From Streptomyces noursei (GTDB lineage Bacteria; Actinomycetota; Actinomycetes; Streptomycetales; Streptomycetaceae), in contig NZ_CP070326.1 in NCBI RefSeq assembly GCF_016917755.1, forward strand, positions 6,386,001-6,450,000: a DNA stretch of 64,000 nucleotides. Reading direction: 5' to 3'. The notes beneath the pieces are model-generated. The model was not told the DNA's origin and did no database searches. It saw only the letters and a program-made list of their open reading frames with translations. Of this stretch, positions 1 through 8,664 are shown one piece after another. A program made the position numbers and the translations under genes. Each line of letters begins with the position of its first letter. The first letter of the stretch is position 1.

Positions 1-1161
1 CAGCGTGGAGAACGTCTGCTCGGCCGGGCCGCCGGTGGCCCGGCGCCGCCGCAGGGTCTCCCGGAGCTTGTCGGCGGACGGCAGGTGAGGCTTGGCGGCG
101 GCGTGCACCACCGCGTCCACCCAGCCCTCGACGAGTGCCAGCGCGGTCTCCAGACGGGCCAGCGCGGCCTTCTGCTCCGGGGTGTCCTCGGGCTGGAACA
201 TGCCGCCCTGGAGGGCGTTCTGCAGCTCCTCGGGGTGCTGCGGGTCGATCTGGCCGACCATGTCCTCCAGCTTGGTCGTGTCGACCTTGATGCCGCGGGC
301 ATAGCCCTCGACGGCGCCGAACAGATGCGAGCGCAGCCACGGCACATGGGCGAAGAGCCGCTGGTGGGCGGCCTCGCGCAGGGCCAGGTAGAGCCGCACC
401 TCCTCTTCCGGGACGCCCAGTCCGGCGCCGAACGCCTGGACGTTCGCCGGCAGCAGCGCGGCCTTGCCGGCCGGGCCCAGCGGCAGCCCGACGTCCGTCG
501 AACCGACGACCTCGGAGGCCAGCACGCCCAGCGCCTGCCCGATCTGGGTGCCGAACATGGCGCCGCCCATGGAGCGCATCATCCCGAGCAGCGGGCCGGC
601 CATGGCCTGCATCTCCTCGGGCATCACCTCGCCCATCGCCGACCCGACCCGCTCGGCGAGCGGATCGACCAGATCCCGCCATACCGGCAGGGTCTCCTCG
701 ACCCACTCGGCGCGGCTCCAGGCCACCACCGAGCCGGCGCCCGACGGGAGCGACGTCACACCGTCCAGCCACAGGTCGGCCAGGCGTACGGCCTCCTGGA
801 CCGCGGTCCGCTCACCGGCGGAGACGCTGGCGTCCTTGCTGCCGTCCTCGGCGCCCTGCGCGACGGTCTGCCGCGCGATGTCCTTGGCCATCTCCCAGTT
901 CACCGGGCCGCCCTCGTAGGAGAGCATCTGGCCGAGCCGCTGGAAGGCGGCGCCGAGGTCGCCAGGGTTCATCTGGCCGCCGGGTCCCCCCATGCCGCCG
1001 AAGAGCGCCGCGAACGGATTGTCCGCAGCGCCGCTCCCGCCGCCGAACCCGAAGGGGTTCGCGGGGCCCTGGCTACCTCCCTGGCCGTCCTTCTTCTTGC
1101 CGTTGTCGCCGTCCTCCGGCTCCTCCGGCGGAAGGCCGAATCCAAATGGGGTGTCACTCAC
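1..1161 (-). CDS. zincin-like metalloprotease, DUF2342 family (3' end cut by window)
   Basis: The reading starts at GTG 1161, six bases after a GAGG ribosome site, and runs off the window. The N-terminus is a Gly/Pro/Asp-rich, low-complexity stretch (MSDTPFGFGLPPEEPEDG, then GGMGGPGGQMNPGD). It is followed by an alpha-helical body with MGEVMPEEMQAM, FGTQIGQALG and REAAHQRLFAHVPWL. This pattern is that of the actinobacterial putative hydrolase/zincin_2 family. The Zn-binding H residues near REAAHQRL are visible, but the C-terminal third is missing, so activity cannot be judged. The gene is transcribed away from the SDR gene on its right. A perfect 9-bp hairpin lies just upstream of its ribosome site. 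The physiological substrate of the family is not established. Confidence 0.8.
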   Translation of the reverse strand, partial: MSDTPFGFGLPPEEPEDGDNGKKKDGQGGSQGPANPFGFGGGSGAADNPFAALFGGMGGPGGQMNPGDLGAAFQRLGQMLSYEGGPVNWEMAKDIARQTVAQGAEDGSKDASVSAGERTAVQEAVRLADLWLDGVTSLPSGAGSVVAWSRAEWVEETLPVWRDLVDPLAERVGSAMGEVMPEEMQAMAGPLLGMMRSMGGAMFGTQIGQALGVLASEVVGSTDVGLPLGPAGKAALLPANVQAFGAGLGVPEEEVRLYLALREAAHQRLFAHVPWLRSHLFGAVEGYARGIKVDTTKLEDMVGQIDPQHPEELQNALQGGMFQPEDTPEQKAALARLETALALVEGWVDAVVHAAAKPHLPSADKLRETLRRRRATGGPAEQTFSTL

Positions 1162-1175
1162 GGGTTTCCTCGGCT

Positions 1176-1196
1176 CGTAGGGCCGCCGGCCCTACG
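1176..1196. promoter_or_regulatory. perfect 9-bp hairpin in the leader of the metalloprotease gene
   Basis: CGTAGGGCC and GGCCCTACG pair with a GCC loop. The hairpin sits about 15 nt upstream of the GTG start at 1161, next to the GAGG ribosome site. It could modulate translation or mark the transcription boundary between the divergent genes; its function is inferred from position only. Confidence 0.4.
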
Positions 1197-1351
1197 CCGA
1201 CGGCGGCTGCCCGACATCACCTCCAGCGTAGACACTCGCCCCGCCTCGGGGCTCGGTGCTTCGCTGTCCCGGTGGCTGCGGCAGGATGGATGTCACCTGG
1301 TGCGGACGCGTTCGTCGCGCCCGTACTGAAGACAACCGCTGGAGACGCCCG

Positions 1352-2500
1352 GTGAGTTCCCCAGATCCGACCGTTCGCGCAGCGCGAAACGCTGCCGCCG
1401 CAGCCGATCAGGCAGACCGCACCCCGGTCGGCGCCGACCGGCCGCTGCGCCGCCCCGTCGTCGCCGTCACCGGAGCCGCCTCCGGGGTCGGCGCGCTGCT
1501 CACCCGTGCCCTGGTGGTGTCCGACGAGGTCAGGGAGGTGGTGGCCATCGACGAACGCCCCGGCGACATCGCCGAGGCGAAGTGGCACGTCCTGGACGTC
1601 CGCGACCCTGCCATCGCCGACAAACTGCGCGGAGCGGATGTCGTCGTCCATCTCGCCCTCGACCTCGACCTGGAGACCGACGCCGCGGCCCGCACCGCCT
1701 ACAACGTGCGCGGCACCCAGACCGTGCTGACCGCCGCCGCGGCCGCCGGCGTCCACCGGGTGGTGTTGTGCACCTCCGCCATGGTCTACGGGGCGCTGCC
1801 CGACAACGACGTCCCGCTCGCCGAGGACGCCGAGCTGCGCGCCACCGCGGACGCCACCGGGGTCGGCGACCTCCTGGAGATCGAGCACTTGGCGCGCCGC
1901 GCCCCGCGCGCCCACCCGGGCCTGAACGTCACCGTGCTGCGCCCCGCCGTCCTGGTCGGCGGCACCGACACCGCGCTGACCCGCTACTTCGAGTCGCCGC
2001 GCCTCCTGGTCGTCGCCGGATCCCGCCCGGCCTGGCAGTTCTGCCACGTGGAGGACCTGGTCAGCGCCCTGGAGTACGCCGCCCTGGAGAAGGTCGAGGG
2101 CGAGCTGGCGGTGGGCTGCGACGGCTGGCTGGAGCAGGAGGAGGTCGAGGAGCTCTCCGGCATCAGACGGATGGAGCTGCCGTCCTCGGTGGCGCTGGGC
2201 GCCGCCGCCCGCCTGCACCGGATCGGCCTGACGCCGTCGCCCGCCGGGGACCTCGCGTACACCATGCACCCCTGGGTGGTCAGCGGCAGCCGGCTGCACG
2301 ACGCGGGCTGGCGGCCCCGGTGGACCAACGAGGAGGTCCTCGCCGAGCTGCTGGAGGAGGTCGCGGGTCGGCACACGGTCGCCGGCCGACGGCTGGGCCG
2401 CAAGGACGCCACCGCCGCGGGCGCCGCCGGAGCCACCGTCGCCCTCCTGGGCACCGCCGCCCTGGTCCGCCGCGCCCGCAAGGCCCGCCGCCGCATCTGA
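1352..2500 (+). CDS. NAD(P)-dependent epimerase / extended SDR oxidoreductase
   Basis: The product is 382 residues from GTG 1352, chosen because GGAG sits 8 nt upstream; the open frame extends further left without a better ribosome site. After about 25 polar residues comes a Rossmann beta strand with the dinucleotide motif VAVTGAASGVGALL. Next come the extended-SDR landmarks ADVVVHLALDL and RVVLCTSAMVYG, then a substrate region with NVTVLRPAVLVGG and FCHVEDLVSALEYA. The last 25 residues (GAAGATVALLGTAALVRR) form a hydrophobic stretch followed by an Arg/Lys tail, so the protein may be membrane-attached at its C-terminus. The expected active-site Tyr/Lys pair is not in a clean YxxxK spacing, so the reaction cannot be named. 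The gene is followed at 145 bp by moaE. Confidence 0.8.
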   Translation: MSSPDPTVRAARNAAAAADQADRTPVGADRPLRRPVVAVTGAASGVGALLTRALVVSDEVREVVAIDERPGDIAEAKWHVLDVRDPAIADKLRGADVVVHLALDLDLETDAAARTAYNVRGTQTVLTAAAAAGVHRVVLCTSAMVYGALPDNDVPLAEDAELRATADATGVGDLLEIEHLARRAPRAHPGLNVTVLRPAVLVGGTDTALTRYFESPRLLVVAGSRPAWQFCHVEDLVSALEYAALEKVEGELAVGCDGWLEQEEVEELSGIRRMELPSSVALGAAARLHRIGLTPSPAGDLAYTMHPWVVSGSRLHDAGWRPRWTNEEVLAELLEEVAGRHTVAGRRLGRKDATAAGAAGATVALLGTAALVRRARKARRRI

Positions 2501-2644
2501 CGCCACCGGGGCCACCGACCACGGGTCGCCCCGTACGCCGGGCACATCGCGGGCCGCCGACTGTACGAGCCTCCATACGGGGCCCCGGACGCCCGGTGGA
2601 AACGGCCATTCCCCGAGGCATGCCCGGTGCGGCACGATGGGACC

Positions 2645-3124
2645 ATGTCTGGCACGCACTCCCGCCCGTCCACCGGCCGCGACCACCCTGGTGAGCAGGG
2701 CGCCGAGGATCCCATCCGGCTCCTGGAGATCCGCGACACCGCGCTGTCCGTGGACGAGGTCTTCGCGGCCGTCGGGGACGAGGCGGCGGGCGGCACGGCC
2801 CTCTTCGTCGGCACGGTCCGCTCGCACGACGGCGGCACCGACGTGGACGGCCTGGGCTACTCCGCCCATCCGTCCGCCGCGGCGGAGCTGCGCCGGGTCG
2901 CCGAGAAGGTCGTCGCCGACTATCCGGTCCGCGCGCTGGCCGCCGTCCACCGGGTGGGCGATCTGGCCATCGGAGATCTGGCCGTGGTCGTCGCGGTGGC
3001 CTGCCCCCACCGTGCCGAGGCGTTCGCCGCCTGCCGCAAGCTGATCGACGACCTCAAGCACGAGGTCCCCATCTGGAAGCACCAGACCTTCTCGGACGGA
3101 ACAGAAGAGTGGGTGGGCGCGTAG
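2645..3124 (+). CDS. moaE: molybdopterin synthase catalytic subunit MoaE
   Basis: MoaE transfers sulfur from thiocarboxylated MoaD to precursor Z (cPMP) to make molybdopterin. The 159-residue product has the family signature in order: ALFVGTVRSHDGG near residue 50, the RVGDLAIGDLAVVVAVACPHRAE core with the conserved His-Arg, then LIDDLKHEVPIWKHQ and a final EEWVGA. The usual WK.E reads WKHQ here, a small deviation after the catalytic Lys region. ATG 2645 is preferred over the in-frame GTG 2627. The stop codon lies inside a 53-bp tandem repeat, so the last codons and stop are copied downstream. No moaD gene is adjacent; a partner must be encoded elsewhere. Confidence 0.93.
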   Translation: MSGTHSRPSTGRDHPGEQGAEDPIRLLEIRDTALSVDEVFAAVGDEAAGGTALFVGTVRSHDGGTDVDGLGYSAHPSAAAELRRVAEKVVADYPVRALAAVHRVGDLAIGDLAVVVAVACPHRAEAFAACRKLIDDLKHEVPIWKHQTFSDGTEEWVGA

Positions 3125-3225
3125 CGCCGTCTTCTGGGGGTGGAGGTCGGGTGACGGGAGGGAGGGTGGGCGCGTAGCGCCTTCTTCTGGGGGTGGAGGT
3201 CGGGTGACGGGAGGGCGCGTAGCGC
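3112..3225 (+). repeat. 53-bp tandem repeat duplicating the moaE stop-codon region
   Basis: The segment from the last moaE codons through GGTCGGGTGACGGGAGGG is repeated almost perfectly 53 bp downstream (GTAGCGCC at 3121 and at 3174). A shorter third GCGCGTAGCGC lies at 3215-3225. Each unit carries a small GGCGC-GTA-GCGCC hairpin. It looks like local slippage or unequal crossover that duplicated the gene tail. Confidence 0.75.
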
Positions 3226-3297
3226 TTCCGGCTCTTGGCCTGGGGCCGAACCGGTGCCCCCGGTTCCGGTTGCGTAACCCGCTCCCCAGCACCAGCG

Positions 3298-3326
3298 TTG
3301 ACGTGGCAGATGGTTAATCTGTTTAT
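3298..3326 (+). promoter_or_regulatory. candidate vegetative (HrdB-type) promoter
   Basis: TTGACG, a 17-nt spacer and GTTTAT precede the small membrane protein gene by about 40 bp. The region is locally AT-rich, which is unusual in this window. The assignment rests only on hexamer similarity. Confidence 0.4.
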
Positions 3327-3364
3327 TCGTCGATCGTGGGCGCGCTAGGTGTAGGGAGGTCGCC

Positions 3365-3568
3365 ATGGGAGCGCTCCTCTGGCTGCTGATTCCGGTGCTG
3401 GCCGGTCTGGTCGCTGCGCTCTGGAGCAGCTGGGCCATGCGCAACCGCCGGACCGGGGACGTCGCCGAACTGGCCGGCTACGCCCGATTCCGCGCCGCGA
3501 TGGAGAAGGAACACGCCACTCCCGTCCCCGCCGCCGCCGTCCCCGAGGGCGCCTCGGACCCGGTCTGA
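3365..3568 (+). CDS. small single-span membrane protein, unknown function
   Basis: A 67-residue product starting at ATG 3365 with a GGGAGG ribosome site 6 nt upstream. Residues 3-22 (ALLWLLIPVLAGLVAALWSS) form one transmembrane helix. A basic MRNRR follows, then a soluble tail with AELAGYARFRAAMEKEH and a Pro/Ala-rich end. The topology is probably N-out/C-in by the positive-inside rule. I do not recognise a named family, although the gene looks real: it has good codon bias, its own promoter-like sequence and a spacing of 84 bp to the S16 protease gene. A role with the following secreted protease is possible but only positional. Confidence 0.7.
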   Translation: MGALLWLLIPVLAGLVAALWSSWAMRNRRTGDVAELAGYARFRAAMEKEHATPVPAAAVPEGASDPV

Positions 3569-3652
3569 CGCCGCCGGCGCCCGGTCGTCCGCCCGTCCCC
3601 GTACGGACGGCCCCGCGGGCCGGTTGTCATACCCGTCCCGTACTGTCGTTCC

Positions 3653-4747
3653 ATGCCACGCCGCACCGCGACGCTGCTCGCCTCGACCCTGATGCTGATC
3701 GCGCTGCTCTGCGCCGGGGTGCTGATTCCCGTCCCGTATTCCGAGATGTCGCCGGGACCGACGGTCAACACCCTCGGAGACCACAACGGCGAGCCGGTGC
3801 TGCAGATCTCCGGCCGCAAGACGTATCCGACCTCCGGCAACCTCAACATGACCACGGTGCGGGTGACCGGCCCGGACTACAACATGAACCTCTTCGAGGC
3901 GGTCTACGGCTGGCTGGACCCGAGCAGCGCGGTGGTGCCGCACAAGACGCTCTACCCCGAGGGGCAGACGGCCGAGCAGGCCGACCAGCAGAACGCCGAG
4001 GAGTTCACGCAGTCCCAGGAGAGCGCCAAGGTCGCCGCGCTCAAGCAGCTGCACATCCCGGTCGCCACCCAGACCGTGGTGGGGGCGGTCGTCAAGGGCA
4101 AGCCGGCCGACGGGGTGCTGCACGCCGGCGACGTGATCAAGGCGGTGGACGGCAACGAGGTCCAGCAGACCGGCGACGTCGCCAAGTTCGTCACCCGGCA
4201 CAAGCCGGGCGAGAAGGTGGTCTTCACCCTCATCCCCGCCAAGGACGCGGCCGCGGCGGAGAAGCAGGGCAAGCGGCCCGAGGGGCCGCAGAAGCAGGTC
4301 GCGATCACCACGGCGGCGGACAGCGGCCGGGCGGTGGTGGGCATCCAGGCCCAGGCGGACCACACCTTCCCGTTCACCATCGACGTGAAGCTCGCCGACG
4401 TCGGCGGCCCCAGCGCCGGGCTGATGTTCGCGCTCGGCATCGTCGACAAGCTCACGCCCGGCGGCAATCTGACCGGCGGCAGGTTCGTCGCCGGCACGGG
4501 CACCATCGACGACCAGGGCAAGGTCGGCCCGATCGGCGGCATTTCGATGAAGACGATCGGCGCGCGGGACAAGGGCGCGGAGTTCTTCCTGACGCCCAAG
4601 GAGAACTGCGCGGCCGCCGCGAAGGACACCCCCAGCGGCCTCCGGCTGGTCAAGGTCGGCACCATAGGGGACGCGGTGCAGGCGCTGGAGAAGATCCGCA
4701 AGAACGACCTCGCCGGCCTGCCGAGCTGCAGCCCGGCAGGCCGGTAG
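3653..4747 (+). CDS. membrane-anchored PDZ / Lon-S16 domain protease (YlbL family)
   Basis: The product is 364 residues. Residues 7-27 (ATLLASTLMLIALLCAGVLI) form an N-terminal membrane anchor or signal. A PDZ domain covers about residues 130-190 (GVLHAGDVIKAVDGNEV). A C-terminal S16 domain has the catalytic Ser in VGGPSAGLMFALGI and the Lys in GPIGGISMKTIGA. This is the Lon Ser-Lys dyad without an ATPase domain, so it should act as an ATP-independent extracytoplasmic protease. The architecture and length match the YlbL/SdrC family of Gram-positives. The gene is followed by a palindrome at 4798-4819 that can serve as a terminator. It is probably monocistronic or co-transcribed with the small membrane protein upstream. 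Confidence 0.9.
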   Translation: MPRRTATLLASTLMLIALLCAGVLIPVPYSEMSPGPTVNTLGDHNGEPVLQISGRKTYPTSGNLNMTTVRVTGPDYNMNLFEAVYGWLDPSSAVVPHKTLYPEGQTAEQADQQNAEEFTQSQESAKVAALKQLHIPVATQTVVGAVVKGKPADGVLHAGDVIKAVDGNEVQQTGDVAKFVTRHKPGEKVVFTLIPAKDAAAAEKQGKRPEGPQKQVAITTAADSGRAVVGIQAQADHTFPFTIDVKLADVGGPSAGLMFALGIVDKLTPGGNLTGGRFVAGTGTIDDQGKVGPIGGISMKTIGARDKGAEFFLTPKENCAAAAKDTPSGLRLVKVGTIGDAVQALEKIRKNDLAGLPSCSPAGR

Positions 4748-4797
4748 CGAGGCACGAGGACGAGGCCGACGGCGGGGCATCCGGTGTCCCGCCCGCC

Positions 4798-4819
4798 GGA
4801 AGCGCCCTAGGGTGCTTCC
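4798..4819. terminator. near-perfect palindrome after the S16 protease gene
   Basis: GGAAGCgCCCTAGGGtGCTTCC is self-complementary except for one pair. It lies 50 bp after the stop codon and forms the left edge of the MITE-like element. There is no U-tract, as is usual in Streptomyces. It may act as a terminator or simply be an element end. Confidence 0.4.
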
Positions 4820-4974
4820 GACGGATCTCCGCGGCGTCGCGGCGTCTGGCACGCACGCTCGCGGCGTTGCCGAAATGTCCCCATAGCTCCGCTATGAAGA
4901 CATCCCGGCGCCTTGCGATCGCACGCACCAGACGCCGCTCCTTCTTCCACGGAGATCCGTCGGAAGCGCCCTAG
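4807..4974. mobile_element. MITE-like 168-bp element with 25-bp terminal inverted repeats
   Basis: The left end (4807-4831) and the inverted right end (4950-4974) match at 24 of 25 positions: CTAGGG(T/C)GCTTCCGACGGATC then TCCG. Subterminal GGCGTCTGG is also inverted (4841-4849 and 4928-4936). The centre has a compact CATAGC-TCC-GCTATG hairpin. No coding capacity is visible. The 13-mer GGAAGCGCCCTAG occurs at both borders (4798-4810 and 4962-4974). The right border supplies the TAG stop codon of the neighbouring minus-strand gene. The structure is that of a non-autonomous miniature transposable element or an extended intergenic repeat. Confidence 0.6.
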
Positions 4975-5534
4975 TCCTCGAAGGTCGCCGTCAGGGCGTC
5001 CGCGAGGCTGGGGACCAGCGACTTGCCGGTCAGCACCTCGGAGGTGGAGTCCTTCTCCCGCAGCCGCAGCGCCGACTCGCGGGCGCCGTCCCGCAGGACG
5101 GCCACCGTCATCCGGACCTCCTGGCGCTCGGGGTGCTCGGCGACCCACTTGGCGAGCTGCCGTTCGGACATGCCCTCCGGCTCGGCCTTCTCGGCGGACG
5201 GCGGCAGCATCAGGCGTTCCACGGTCAGTGCGCAGCCGACGACGGCGTCGGGCCAGGCGATGGTGGCGAGGAACTCGTCCAGCGGAGTGCCGGCCGGGAT
5301 CTCGTCCTGCTCGATGGGGGTCAGGGAGGTGCCGGTGGACTCGTCGATGCCCAGCTGGGCGGCGAGCGAGGGCTCCTGTGCACGGAGCTTGGCGGTGTCG
5401 ACGAGGGCGAACAAACGGGCGGGCTGGTCCCAGCCGAGGCTGGCCGCGTACTCGTCGATTTCGAGTACCGCGCGGGTCAGTGGGTCGGCGGCGAGGGGGG
5501 TGCCGTCAACGGGGAGGTTGGTCATGCTCAACAT
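4971..5534 (-). CDS. PPA1309-family conserved actinobacterial protein
   Basis: The product is 187 residues and soluble, with no signal peptide and no cofactor motif. Recognisable segments are LTRAVLEIDEYAASLGWDQP, PARLFALVDTAKLRAQEP, TPLDEFLATIAWPDAVVGCA and LRDGARESALRLREKD near the C-terminus. These are typical of the PPA1309 family, which is conserved in actinobacteria and has no assigned role. ATG 5534 is taken as start; ATG 5525 (MTNLPVDG) is an alternative. The TAG stop overlaps the CTAG end of the adjacent inverted-repeat element, so insertion of that element may have fixed the C-terminus. The gene is divergent from the UPF0182 gene, with about 115 bp between them for both promoters. 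Confidence 0.85.
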   Translation of the reverse strand: MLSMTNLPVDGTPLAADPLTRAVLEIDEYAASLGWDQPARLFALVDTAKLRAQEPSLAAQLGIDESTGTSLTPIEQDEIPAGTPLDEFLATIAWPDAVVGCALTVERLMLPPSAEKAEPEGMSERQLAKWVAEHPERQEVRMTVAVLRDGARESALRLREKDSTSEVLTGKSLVPSLADALTATFED

Positions 5535-5649
5535 CGTGCCTTGTGCACCCCGGAAATCGGGAACCGAGTAAAGCCGTCGTAAGTTGCATCACTGGGTCCT
5601 AGTATCGCCGGGCCTGCCCCACACGACAGCGAACTTCGAGGTGCGCACC

Positions 5650-8553
5650 TTGGCTTTCCAGATGCCGGACCGCGGCGGAGGCCCCTCCGGGCCACGGATC
5701 AGAGTCGGCCGACCGTCGCGGCGGTTCAGGACCCTGCTCATGACGTTGGGTGTACTGGCCGTGCTGGCCATGCTCTTCGTGATGTTCTCGGGATTCTGGA
5801 CCGACTGGCTCTGGTACCGCTCGGTCCACTTCTCCTCGGTCTTCACCACCACCCTGTGGACCAAGATCGGACTGTTCTTCTCCTTCGGCGTCGTGATGGC
5901 GGTGGCCGTCGGCGTCAACATCTGGCTGGCGCACCGGCTGCGGCCGCCGCTCAGCGCGATGTCCGTGGAGCAGCAGAGCCTGGACCGCTACCGCATGGGC
6001 GTCGCCCCGTTCAAGAAGTGGGCGCTGGTCGCGGTCACCGCGGTGATCGGGTTGATCGCCGGGGCCTCCGCCTCCGGTGAGTGGCGGACGTGGCTCCAGT
6101 GGGTCAACGGCGTTCCGTTCGGCACCACGGATCCGCAGTTCCACAAGGACGTCTCGTTCTACGCCTTCGACCTGCCGTGGTACCGCTTCCTGCTGAGCTT
6201 CGGCTTCGCCTGCGCGGTGCTGTCCCTGGTGGCCGCCGTGCTCACCCACTACCTCTACGGCGGGTTGCGGCTGACCAGCCCCGGTTCGCGGGCGACCGCC
6301 GCGGCCACCGGCCACCTCTCGGTGCTGCTGGGCCTCTTCGTCTCCCTGAAGGCGGTCGCGTACTGGCTCGACCGGTACGGCCTCGCGGTGAAGTCCAGCG
6401 GCCTGAAGTCGGCCGACAACTGGACCGGTCTGCGCTACGTCGACGCCAACGCCTATCTCCCGGCGAAGACCATCCTGTTCTTCATCGCGGCGATCTGCGC
6501 GGTGCTGTTCTTCGCCACCTTGTGGCGGCGCACCTGGCAGCTGCCGGTGATCGGGTTCGGTCTGATGGTGCTCTCCGCGGTCCTGATCGGCGGGCTGTAC
6601 CCGGCGATCGTCCAGAAGTTCCAGGTCCAGCCGAACGAGCAGGCCAAGGAAGCGCCGTACATCAAGCAGAACATCAAGGCGACCCGGGATGCGTACGACA
6701 TCCAGGACTCCGAGGTGAAGTCCTACAAGGGCAACTACAAGCCGGCCTCCGAGGAGGACCGGCAGCGGCTCCGGGACGACGCCGACACCGTCGCCAGCAT
6801 GCGGCTGCTCGACCCGAACGTGGTCTCGCCGGCCTTCCAGCAACAGCAGCAGGTGCGGTCCTACTACCAGTTCCCGTCCACCCTGGACGTCGACCGGTAC
6901 AAGGGCAAGGACGGCAAGGAGCAGGACACCGTCATCGGCCTGCGCGAGCTGAACCTCGCCGGCATCCCCGAGCGCAACTGGATCAACGACCACTTCAAGT
7001 ACACCCACGGCTACGGCGCGGTCACCGCCAAGGGGACCGAGACCGCCGACGGCGGCGGCCCCCAGTACACCGAGTCCGACCTGCCGACCAAGGGCCAGCT
7101 CCCGAAGTACGAACAGCGCGTCTACTACGGCGAGAAGACCACCCAGTACTCCATCGTGGGCGGGCCGCAGAAGGAGCTGGACTACTCCGACGACAGCGGT
7201 GAGAAGGGCTACCGCTACCAGGGCAAGAGCGGGGTGAGCCTGTCCAACCCGATCAACCGCGCCGCCTACGCGGTGGCGTTCGGGGAGCCGCAGATCCTCT
7301 ACTCCGGCGCCATCGGGGACAAGTCGCGGATCCTGTACAACCGCACGCCCAAGGAGCGCGTCGAGTCCGTCGCCCCCTGGCTGACCATCGACGGCGACGC
7401 CTACCCGGCGGTGATCGACGGCCGGATCCAGTGGATCGTGGACGCGTACACCACCAGCAACGGTTACCCGTACGCCTCGCGCACCACCCTCGGGGAGAGC
7501 ACCGCCGACTCGCTCACCAACGGCCAGCGCGCGGTGGTGGCCCAGCAGAACCAGGTCAACTACATCCGCAACTCCGTCAAGGCGACGGTCGACGCGTACG
7601 ACGGCACGGTCAAGCTCTACCAGTGGGACACCAAGGACCCGGTCCTGAAGACCTGGATGAAGGCGTTCCCCGGCACGGTCGAGAAGAAGAGCTCCATCAG
7701 CCCGGACCTGCTGGCCCACCTGCGGTACCCGCAGGACCTGTTCAAGGTGCAGCGCCAGCTGCTGACCACGTACCACGTCACCGACCCGGGCACCTTCTAC
7801 ACCGGTTCGGAGCGCTGGCAGATCCCCAGCGACCCGACCACCAAGTCGGGCAACGCGGTGCCGCCGTACTACCTGAGCATGAAGATGCCCGACCAGAAGG
7901 CACAGGCGTTCTCGCTGACGACGACCTTCACGCCCAACAAGAAGGACAACCTGGGCGCCTTCATGGCGGTCGACGCCGATGCCACGAGCGCCGACTACGG
8001 CAGGATCAGACTGCTGAAGCTGCCGGCGCAGACCCCGGTGCCGGGCCCGCAGCTCGCCCAGTCGAAGTTCAACTCCGACCCGACGATCGCCAACGAGCTC
8101 AACATCCTCAAGAAGTTCGGCGACTCGGAGATCGAGTACGGCAACCTGCTGACCGTGCCGCTGCACGACGGCCTGCTCTACGTCGAACCGGTCTACCTGC
8201 GCGGCGCCAACACCAACTACCCGCTCCTGAAGAAGGTGTTGGTGAGCTACGGCGACAGCAAGCCCGTCCTGGAGAACAGCCTCAAGGACGCCCTCGACGT
8301 CGTCTTCGGCAAGAAGGCGCCGAGCACCGGCTCGGAGAACCCGCCGCCCGGCGGCGGGCAGACCGGCGAGCAGCCGCCGGCCGGCCAGACCGTGCAACAG
8401 GACCTGACGGACGCCGAGAAGGCGTACGACGACGGCGAGAAGGCACGGGTGGCCGGCGACTGGGCCGCCTACGGCGAGGCCCAGAAGCGGCTGAAGAACG
8501 CGCTGGACCGGGCGGCCAAGGCGTCCGAGAAGGGCGGCAAGGCGAGCGACTGA
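5650..8553 (+). CDS. UPF0182 family large integral membrane protein
   Basis: The product is about 967 residues. TTG 5650 is preferred as start because GAGGTG lies 6 nt upstream; ATG 5662 would be too far from it. The N-terminal third holds about seven hydrophobic helices (for example TLLMTLGVLAVLAMLFVMFS and FALGIFVSLK-like segments near residue 240). A long extracytoplasmic domain rich in Tyr, Asp and Lys follows (GYGAVTAKGTETADGGGP, IVDAYTTSNGYPYASRT). The tail is Gly/Pro/Gln-rich and then helical (AEKAYDDGEKARVAGDWAAY), resembling a TPR-like end. The size and order match UPF0182 proteins of actinobacteria, whose role in the envelope is unknown. The divergent neighbour and the downstream tRNA suggest a monocistronic unit. 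Confidence 0.92.
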   Translation: MAFQMPDRGGGPSGPRIRVGRPSRRFRTLLMTLGVLAVLAMLFVMFSGFWTDWLWYRSVHFSSVFTTTLWTKIGLFFSFGVVMAVAVGVNIWLAHRLRPPLSAMSVEQQSLDRYRMGVAPFKKWALVAVTAVIGLIAGASASGEWRTWLQWVNGVPFGTTDPQFHKDVSFYAFDLPWYRFLLSFGFACAVLSLVAAVLTHYLYGGLRLTSPGSRATAAATGHLSVLLGLFVSLKAVAYWLDRYGLAVKSSGLKSADNWTGLRYVDANAYLPAKTILFFIAAICAVLFFATLWRRTWQLPVIGFGLMVLSAVLIGGLYPAIVQKFQVQPNEQAKEAPYIKQNIKATRDAYDIQDSEVKSYKGNYKPASEEDRQRLRDDADTVASMRLLDPNVVSPAFQQQQQVRSYYQFPSTLDVDRYKGKDGKEQDTVIGLRELNLAGIPERNWINDHFKYTHGYGAVTAKGTETADGGGPQYTESDLPTKGQLPKYEQRVYYGEKTTQYSIVGGPQKELDYSDDSGEKGYRYQGKSGVSLSNPINRAAYAVAFGEPQILYSGAIGDKSRILYNRTPKERVESVAPWLTIDGDAYPAVIDGRIQWIVDAYTTSNGYPYASRTTLGESTADSLTNGQRAVVAQQNQVNYIRNSVKATVDAYDGTVKLYQWDTKDPVLKTWMKAFPGTVEKKSSISPDLLAHLRYPQDLFKVQRQLLTTYHVTDPGTFYTGSERWQIPSDPTTKSGNAVPPYYLSMKMPDQKAQAFSLTTTFTPNKKDNLGAFMAVDADATSADYGRIRLLKLPAQTPVPGPQLAQSKFNSDPTIANELNILKKFGDSEIEYGNLLTVPLHDGLLYVEPVYLRGANTNYPLLKKVLVSYGDSKPVLENSLKDALDVVFGKKAPSTGSENPPPGGGQTGEQPPAGQTVQQDLTDAEKAYDDGEKARVAGDWAAYGEAQKRLKNALDRAAKASEKGGKASD

Positions 8554-8664
8554 GCCCCCGGCGCGGATCCCTTCGGTCCGGTGGCCGCCGGCGCACATCG
8601 GCGGCCACCGCGACCCGGGTGTCAACCGCGCTCCCCGCGACGTGATACGTTGGAGTCACAACGG

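Noticed and set aside
5599..8625. A minus-strand open frame of about 1000 codons opposite the UPF0182 gene
   Set aside because: It runs antisense to a well-supported membrane protein, has Arg/Gly/Asp-poor biology-free composition and exists because high-GC third positions suppress stops on the other strand.
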